DNA of 28,839 bases, from positions 1 through 28,839 of the forward strand of contig CAZIYV010000028.1 of assembly GCA_964543575.1 (NCBI GenBank), written 5' to 3'. The stretch comes from Pelotomaculum_B sp964543575 (GTDB taxonomy: Bacteria > Bacillota > Desulfotomaculia > Desulfotomaculales > Pelotomaculaceae). A program made the position numbers and the translations under genes. How positions within the stretch are numbered: position 1 is the first letter of the stretch; each line of letters opens with the position of its first letter. Shown in pieces: positions 23,442 through 28,839 of the stretch. Under the pieces are notes generated by a model that did not search any database, was not told where the DNA came from, and saw only the letters and a program-made list of their open reading frames with translations.

Positions 23442-24005
23442 CTATTTTTGGTGGAAGGTGACTTGTATTTCCTTCCTTGCTCCCTTGGCGGGCGGGTCCG
23501 CCGGGTAGCCGAGGATGACCGGCGCCACGAGTTCGTATCCCGGCGGCACCTTTAATTCATCTTTAAATTCAGGAGTGTCGCAGAAGCCGCGGGCAAACCC
23601 GATCCAGCAGCTGCCGATACCCCTGTCCCAGGCGGACAGCATCAGGTTTTGAGCGGCCATGCTGCAGTCATTAACATAGGTAAAAGCGTTGGTGTTGGCG
23701 TAAATCAAAACCAGCACCGGGGCGCCGTAAAATATATTATAGTCCGGGTTGGACAGCATGGTGCGGTAATTTCTTAGAGCTGGTATATCCTCCATCCTTT
23801 CCAGTATGAAGTCCCTGCACCGGTCTGACAGGTTCTTTAAATATTCCTTTCCCTCAACTACCTCAAAAAGCCACGGCTGGGTGTTCATGCCGCTGGGCGC
23901 CCAGGCAGCCAGCTCCAGCAACTCCCTGACTGTCTTTTCCGGAATCGGGTCACTTTTGTATTTGCGCACGCTCCTGCGCCCGCGGATTGCTTCTGCCAGT
24001 TCCAT
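23442..24005 (-). CDS. Nitroreductase-family flavoprotein
   Basis: A 187-residue FMN-dependent oxidoreductase. The FMN-binding RGRRSVRKY is at residues 9-17, AAWAPSGMNTQPW is the usual active-site region, and GIGSCWIGFA with VAPVILGYP form the C-terminal binding elements. Members reduce nitro compounds, quinones or other electron-poor substrates with NAD(P)H; the substrate here is unknown. The ATG has AAAGGAATG upstream. It is followed by a long palindrome and preceded by the pdaA terminator, so it is probably a single-gene unit. Confidence 0.9.
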   Translation of the reverse strand: MELAEAIRGRRSVRKYKSDPIPEKTVRELLELAAWAPSGMNTQPWLFEVVEGKEYLKNLSDRCRDFILERMEDIPALRNYRTMLSNPDYNIFYGAPVLVLIYANTNAFTYVNDCSMAAQNLMLSAWDRGIGSCWIGFARGFCDTPEFKDELKVPPGYELVAPVILGYPADPPAKGARKEIQVTFHQK

Positions 24006-24081
24006 ACGGTCATTCCTTTCACATTTGATATTTAGATAAAATTACTACATTTCACTGGTTAAAACAATGCCTTTTAATATA

Positions 24082-24108
24082 AATAAAAAGCGGGCGTTTG
24101 TGCCCGCT
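24082..24108 (-). terminator. Rho-independent terminator after pdaA
   Basis: On the minus strand a perfect stem AGCGGGC / GCCCGCT with a 6-base loop is followed by TTTTTATTT. It begins 18 bases after the pdaA stop codon. Confidence 0.85.
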
Positions 24109-24125
24109 GAGTTTGCTCACATATT

Positions 24126-25097
24126 TTAACTTACCAGGTCATCCATGCTCCTGAAGGTATAACCCTGCGCCTTGATGTCTTTCAGGATCCTGTCCAGAGC
24201 CTCGGTGTTGTCCTTGGACACGGCGTGCAGCAGGATCAGCGCGCCGTCATGCAGGTTGCCCATTACTGTCGAATAAGACTCCTGCGCTCCGCCCGGCATC
24301 GGCACCCAGTCCACCATGGCCATGCTCCAGAAGATGTTGTGATACCCCAACTCCCTGGTCAGCGCCAGGGTGCGCTCACTGTACTCGCCTTGCGGCGGCC
24401 TCATGTATTTCATGCCTCTCTGTCCGGTAACCTGTTCATACTTGTCTTCTACGATCTCAAGTTCTTTTTTAATCTGCTCGTCGGAAATATCCGGCAGGCT
24501 GGGGTGGGTATCGGTATGGTTGCCGACGATATGCCCCTCATCCACCATCCTCTTGACCAGGCCCGGCTGCGAATCCAGGTAGTGGCCGGTCACAAAAAAT
24601 ACCGCTTTAACGTCGTTAGCTTTAAGAATATCCAGAATGGTCGCAGTATAACCGTTTTCGTAACCCTCGTCAAAGGTCAGGTAAACCGACTTCTGGTTGG
24701 GGCCGATCCAGTAAGCGCCGTACTTGCTCAGTCCCGAGCTGATGGAGGAAGGCATATCCGGACGCTGGTGGCTGTCGTTCTTGTTAAGACCCCAGCCCCG
24801 CTTAGAGTTGGGCAGGATGCCGGTCACAGCGTTACTGCCGCTGGTATCTTTCCCCTTGGCAGCATCCATGGGCACATCAGAGGGCGGACTACTCGTATCT
24901 GCAGCCGGGGTGCCTCCCTCCTGTGTGGAGGAAGTGGGTTCATTGGCTGCGGGCTGTTCCAGGTGTACACCGGCGGGACTTTCCTGTCCTGTTTTATTTA
25001 TGTGCGCTTTTATGGCATAAGCCGAACCGGCCACCGCGCCAAATAAAAGTACAATTATAACACTTGTGTAAACAGCTTTATTTCTCAGCTTTTTCAT
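24126..25097 (-). CDS. pdaA: Spore cortex polysaccharide deacetylase, PdaA-like
   Basis: A 323-residue exported or membrane-anchored CE4 deacetylase. PdaA removes the acetyl group from muramic acid so that muramic-delta-lactam can form in the spore cortex. Residues about 9-29 are a signal or anchor helix, followed by a Ser/Thr/Pro/Ala-rich linker to about 95. The catalytic domain begins with SKRGWGLNKND, typical of PdaA, then motif 1 TFDEGYENGY (141-150), motif 2 with His194 and His198 in GNHTDTHPS, motif 3 RPPQGEYSE (from 233) and LLHAVS (His291). The usual second Asp of motif 1 is Glu here; Bacillus PdaA has Asn at that place. GGGGGT precedes the ATG. It shows the host makes endospores. Confidence 0.9.
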   Translation of the reverse strand: MKKLRNKAVYTSVIIVLLFGAVAGSAYAIKAHINKTGQESPAGVHLEQPAANEPTSSTQEGGTPAADTSSPPSDVPMDAAKGKDTSGSNAVTGILPNSKRGWGLNKNDSHQRPDMPSSISSGLSKYGAYWIGPNQKSVYLTFDEGYENGYTATILDILKANDVKAVFFVTGHYLDSQPGLVKRMVDEGHIVGNHTDTHPSLPDISDEQIKKELEIVEDKYEQVTGQRGMKYMRPPQGEYSERTLALTRELGYHNIFWSMAMVDWVPMPGGAQESYSTVMGNLHDGALILLHAVSKDNTEALDRILKDIKAQGYTFRSMDDLVS

Positions 25098-25300
25098 TCT
25101 ATACCCCCGGGGTGATCAGTTTCTTTTTACTATGATTGACGAAAAGCAGCCGGATTATCCCTTTGACAGGATACCCTATTGTAAACAATAATTCGACACA
25201 AATTATTACTCTCCTTTACAAAGCAAGCAGGGCAACTTCAAGATAAAGCTAGTATTTTATTCATTACTGTTAAATTTCTGGATAAAGGTTCTTTTAAATA

Positions 25301-25329
25301 TTGACGACATAAGTAATAAGCTGTATTTT
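25301..25329 (+). promoter_or_regulatory. Promoter of the GGDEF/EAL sensor gene
   Basis: TTGACG (25301-25306) and TATTTT (25324-25329) are 17 bases apart and lie 34 bases before the chosen start. The 25098-25363 spacer also contains the leader of the divergent pdaA gene; no riboswitch is apparent. Confidence 0.55.
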
Positions 25330-25363
25330 TAGCTTTGTGATATATTTCAGGAGGAAAATGCCA

Positions 25364-28273
25364 ATGTTTAACCTGCCAGGCAGGTACCTGTCAAAATTTC
25401 AGACTATCCGCTGGAGATATATAATAGTGAATACCCTGGTCATTGTCCTTGGTCTCCTGGCAACGGTAATCTGGACAACGAAACAGATTAAGATTGAAGC
25501 CAACACGGCGGCGGTTGAAAAGGCCAAAAGCAACCTTCAACTGGCTGAAGCTTTGCTGGACAGCCGCCTGCCCGGTCCCTGGGCCATAAGGGACGGTCAA
25601 CTATATAAAGGAGATACCCTGATTAATGGAAATAATGAATTTGTTGACCAGATCGGATTTTTAACGGGAGATACATGTACCATCTTTCAAGGACCTACCC
25701 GCGTAGCCACAAACGTAACCAGGGACAACATACGGGTTCTCGGCACTAAAGTCTCTGAAGAAGTAGGAATGGTTGTCCTGGGGGAAGGCAAGGAATATTC
25801 CGGAGAGGCTGATGTTGCGGGCATCAAATACCAGACCGCCTATAAACCCATAAAAGATCAGAGCGGCCAAGTTATTGGCATGTGGTACGTCGGCGCCAAT
25901 AAACAGTTCGTGGATAAAGTGATCAGCGATACCGCCTTCAGGGTAGCTTCCATATATGGTCTGGTCCTGCTGGTCATCTTGATTATTATATTTGTTTTTA
26001 CCAACTCCCTTACCCACCCGATCAATGAGCTGGTCATAGCGGCTAACCGTCTGGCGCACGGTGATCTGGACACTGAGGTCAATGTAAGCGCCAATATAGA
26101 AATAGGGCGACTGGCCACAACCTTTGAGCAGATGCGCAAAGAGTTGAAACAGCAGTACGGCGAACTGCAAAACGCCAACGAGATGCTGCTGGAGTCTGAA
26201 CGCCGCTTCCGGGAGATGCTGGGAAACGTCCATATGGTTTCTGTGATTATGGATACCCAGGGCAATATCAATTTTTGCAATGATTTCCTGCTCAGGCTGA
26301 CCGGCTGGAAACGAGAGGAAGTGCTGCACCACAACTGGTTTGACCTGTTCATACCCGCTGATAAAAAGGAAATTAAAAGGGACGTTATGGAGGCTGTTCA
26401 ACAAGGCGTAATGAATTCTCACAGCACCAATGAAATTCAAACACGCAACGGGGAACGCCGCTTGATCTTTTCAAACAATACTTTGCTGAGAGACATCCAG
26501 GGCAATATTGTCGGCACAGCCATTATCGGAAACGATATCACCGAGCGGCTCAAGGCGGAAGAGGACTTGCGCGCCGCCCACCAGAGGTTGAACGACATCA
26601 TTGAATTTCTCCCCGACGCCACCTTTGTTATTGACAAGGACCGCAAGGTCATTGCCTGGAATAAGGCTATTGAAGAAATGACAGGTGTTTTTAAGAAGGA
26701 TATTGTTGGCAAGAGCGACTACGCCTACGCCAAACCTTTTTACAATAAGCCCAAGCCGATCCTGATTGATCTGATTTTTTCTGACAACTCGGACAACAAT
26801 GAGATCAGGGAACTCTATCAATACGTTGAAAGAAAAGGGAACACCCTTTATGCCGAGTTCTATGTGCCGTCCGTATTTAAAGGCACGGGAGCCAACCTGT
26901 GGGCTACCGCCTCCCCTCTTTTTGACGGGAACAACAATATTGTGGGCGCCATTGAGTCCATAAGGGACATTACCGAGAGCAAGCGGCTGGAAAGGCAGCT
27001 GCAGTACCTGGCCACGCATGACGCTTTGACCAATATACCCAACCGGTACTCCCTGACCGAAACCTTAAAGCGCGCGGTGGCCAAAGCAAAGCGGGGGGAA
27101 AAGAGCGCTTTCCTCTTTATCGACCTGGACAACTTCAAACTCGTCAATGATTCGCTTGGCCACGCGGCAGGCGATGAGCTATTAATTACCCTGTCAAACA
27201 TTCTGAAGAACAACCTGCGTGAAGGTGACCTCCTGGCCCGTTTTGGCGGAGACGAGTTTTGTGTGCTGCTGGAAGGAGCCTCCTTTGAAGAGGCGGAGAT
27301 TGTGGCTGAAAAACTTCGCCGCGCTGTAGATCAGGACGAATTGTACCTGGACATGCATAAATGCTGCCTCAACTTGAGCATAAGCATCGGCGTGGTTATG
27401 GTTGACGGGACACTGGACACTCAGAAGGTTCTTTCCTATGCCGACAATGCCCTCTACGTGTCTAAGGAGAGCGGCAGGAACAGGGTTACCTTCCTGAAAG
27501 CTGATGAAGATACGCAGGCAAAATTTGATGAAACAAACCGGATGGTCTCACTAATCCAGACCGCTCTCCGGGATGACCTCTTTACTCTCTATTTTCAGCC
27601 GGTCATCAGGGTAAATGACGGGAAAACAATACACCATGAAATGCTCCTGCGCCTTCATGATGAAAATGGAGAAATTATTCTGCCCAGCCGTTTCATACCT
27701 GTGGCTGAGCGATTTGGCCTGATGCCTCAAGTCGACCGCTGGGTGGTACAGTCTTCCCTGGTCGCCCTGCATAAATTCCCGGATCTTCAGCCTTTTATTA
27801 ATCTTTCCGGGTTAAGCCTGGGCGATGAAGTATTGTTGGAGTTCATAGAAGAAAAGATCCGGGAGAGCGGTATCGATCCTACCAGGATCGGTTTCGAAAT
27901 CACTGAAACAGCGGTCGTAAAGGATATGACCCGGGCTGAACGCTGGATCCGGCGGCTGAAAAAGCTGGGCTGCCGCTTTGCGCTTGACGATTTTGGCATA
28001 GGTTTTTCTTCTTTTGCCTACCTCCGCCTGCTGCCGGTGGATTACCTTAAAATTGACGGCAGCTATATTCGCGACATGGACAGGGACGCTACTCACCGGG
28101 CTCTGGTCAAGGCTATGAACGCGGTGGCGCATGCCCTGGGCAAGAAGACCATCGCCGAATTTGTGGAGAATGAAGACATCATGAACTCGTTAAGCGACCT
28201 GCAGGTTGACTACGGCCAGGGCTATTACCTCGGCAGGCCTATCTCCGCCCCGGTGGGGCTGAAACAAATCTAG
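25364..28273 (+). CDS. Membrane sensor with HAMP, two PAS, GGDEF and EAL domains
   Basis: A 969-residue c-di-GMP enzyme. Order: membrane helix at about 17-38, an extracytoplasmic Cache-like sensor to about 190, a second helix (ASIYGLVLLVILIIIFVF), HAMP, two PAS domains (each ending in DITE), GGDEF and EAL. The cyclase site GGDEF is intact at 628-632, preceded by REGD, the inhibitory product site. The phosphodiesterase domain keeps the key acidic and amide residues: Glu759 (EML in place of EAL), INLSG, FEITETA, DDFG at 874-877 and LKIDG. Both activities may therefore exist. GGAGG lies 9 bases before the ATG at 25364; an ATG six bases earlier is possible, and a GTG at 25337 lies before the ribosome site. 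The stop is one base from the end of the convergent gene. Confidence 0.93.
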   Translation: MFNLPGRYLSKFQTIRWRYIIVNTLVIVLGLLATVIWTTKQIKIEANTAAVEKAKSNLQLAEALLDSRLPGPWAIRDGQLYKGDTLINGNNEFVDQIGFLTGDTCTIFQGPTRVATNVTRDNIRVLGTKVSEEVGMVVLGEGKEYSGEADVAGIKYQTAYKPIKDQSGQVIGMWYVGANKQFVDKVISDTAFRVASIYGLVLLVILIIIFVFTNSLTHPINELVIAANRLAHGDLDTEVNVSANIEIGRLATTFEQMRKELKQQYGELQNANEMLLESERRFREMLGNVHMVSVIMDTQGNINFCNDFLLRLTGWKREEVLHHNWFDLFIPADKKEIKRDVMEAVQQGVMNSHSTNEIQTRNGERRLIFSNNTLLRDIQGNIVGTAIIGNDITERLKAEEDLRAAHQRLNDIIEFLPDATFVIDKDRKVIAWNKAIEEMTGVFKKDIVGKSDYAYAKPFYNKPKPILIDLIFSDNSDNNEIRELYQYVERKGNTLYAEFYVPSVFKGTGANLWATASPLFDGNNNIVGAIESIRDITESKRLERQLQYLATHDALTNIPNRYSLTETLKRAVAKAKRGEKSAFLFIDLDNFKLVNDSLGHAAGDELLITLSNILKNNLREGDLLARFGGDEFCVLLEGASFEEAEIVAEKLRRAVDQDELYLDMHKCCLNLSISIGVVMVDGTLDTQKVLSYADNALYVSKESGRNRVTFLKADEDTQAKFDETNRMVSLIQTALRDDLFTLYFQPVIRVNDGKTIHHEMLLRLHDENGEIILPSRFIPVAERFGLMPQVDRWVVQSSLVALHKFPDLQPFINLSGLSLGDEVLLEFIEEKIRESGIDPTRIGFEITETAVVKDMTRAERWIRRLKKLGCRFALDDFGIGFSSFAYLRLLPVDYLKIDGSYIRDMDRDATHRALVKAMNAVAHALGKKTIAEFVENEDIMNSLSDLQVDYGQGYYLGRPISAPVGLKQI

Positions 28274-28274
28274 C

Positions 28275-28832
28275 CTATAAGCCTGCGCTTTCAAGCCAGG
28301 ACAGCAGCCCGATTATAACCGCGCAGAAAGGAATTATCACAAGCCAGGGATTGACATTGAAAAGCTGAGGAATTGTAATCTCGCCGAACTCACCTTTTTT
28401 TAAAATTCCGTTTTCCAATTTTGGGTATGCGGCTGCAAACAGCCCAGCGCCAGTGATTATGCCTACAACCCCTCCCAAAAGCGCGTCAAGCGAGCCCTGT
28501 GCCACTGCGCCCACCACCGTCCCCGGACAATAACCCAGTATGCCAAATCCCAGACCGAAAATCAAGCCGCCGATCACCGTGGAACCAAGAGACCCTTGCT
28601 TCGGGTGCAGCTTAGCCAAACCAGCGCCTTTAAGGGCATACACTCCGATCATGCCTGTTACCACAGCTGACAGCATTACCTTGATGACTGTAAAATCGGT
28701 TAAAAGCAGCTGCCCGATAATCACGTCGTATCTGGTAACCCCTCCTTTCTGCAGCAAAAAGCCAAAACAGATACCCATAAAAAACCACAAAAACAACCGC
28801 CAGCCTTTTTTTGAATGGAAGTTCACTACCAC
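28275..28832 (-). CDS. YeeE/YedE-family transporter protein (sulfur compound uptake)
   Basis: A 185-residue polytopic membrane protein with about five or six helices. The conserved GILGYCPGTVVGAVAQGS (Cys102) and the earlier GFLLQKGG are the hallmark blocks of the YeeE/YedE (DUF395) family, some members of which take up thiosulfate. Half-length members like this usually occur as adjacent pairs, so a second half may lie just beyond the window. The start is a GTG at 28832 or a GTG two codons later; the upstream GGGG favours the later one. It ends one base from the stop of the c-di-GMP gene on the other strand, with no terminator between. Confidence 0.82.
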   Translation of the reverse strand: MVVNFHSKKGWRLFLWFFMGICFGFLLQKGGVTRYDVIIGQLLLTDFTVIKVMLSAVVTGMIGVYALKGAGLAKLHPKQGSLGSTVIGGLIFGLGFGILGYCPGTVVGAVAQGSLDALLGGVVGIITGAGLFAAAYPKLENGILKKGEFGEITIPQLFNVNPWLVIIPFCAVIIGLLSWLESAGL

Positions 28833-28839
28833 AAACCCC

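Noticed and set aside
25098..25200. Sigma-G promoter for pdaA
   Set aside because: CATAGTA fits the -10 consensus, but no fitting -35 lies 17-18 bases before it, so I could not support it.

Overview
The window looks like chromosomal DNA of an anaerobic, spore-forming Firmicute, most likely a Clostridia member near Pelotomaculum/Desulfotomaculum. The basis is strong AGGAGG-type ribosome binding sites, frequent TTG and GTG starts, a PdaA-type spore cortex enzyme, a clustered ArgJ-type arginine pathway and many short palindromic intergenic repeats. This placement is inference from gene content; no rRNA or tRNA gene is present.

Layout. (1) 130-4848, minus strand: a probable surface-glycoprotein operon. 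In transcription order it holds a small Cys-containing beta-sandwich protein, a polypeptide-GalNAc-transferase-like glycosyltransferase, a single-pass membrane protein, a second such glycosyltransferase, a 15-cysteine protein and a membrane-anchored clostripain-like (C11) protease. (2) 5001-15697, minus strand: the arginine operon argC-argJ-argB-argD-carB-argF-argG, with a promoter overlapped by two ARG-box-like operators and a terminator after argG. carA and argH are absent. The intergenic gaps are filled with several families of short repeats, some of which supply the stop codons of the arg genes. (3) 15865-16505, plus strand: an overlapping AbrB/PIN (VapBC-type) toxin-antitoxin pair, followed by a hairpin, one isolated type I-C-like CRISPR repeat and a long perfect palindrome. 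(4) 16861-19864, plus strand: a three-gene cassette of a GNAT acyltransferase, an acyl-CoA synthetase-like ligase and a stand-alone acyl carrier protein, followed by a broken remnant of a PAS-GGDEF gene on the other strand. (5) 20158-25097, minus strand: a baeRF3-type protein, a GDYXXLXY/DUF2157 membrane pair, a nitroreductase and PdaA. (6) 25364-28273, plus strand: a large sensor with both GGDEF and EAL domains, convergent with a YeeE/YedE-type transporter half at the right edge.

How the parts work together. The arg genes encode the cyclic acetyl pathway from acetylglutamate through ornithine and citrulline to argininosuccinate; the last enzyme (ArgH) and the glutaminase subunit of carbamoyl-phosphate synthase (CarA) must come from elsewhere. 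The left locus has the composition expected for making, glycosylating and processing small cysteine-rich coat or surface proteins; this is inference and is the best candidate in the window for an undescribed system. The ligase/ACP/GNAT cassette has the parts needed to activate an acid, load it on a carrier and transfer it to an amine.
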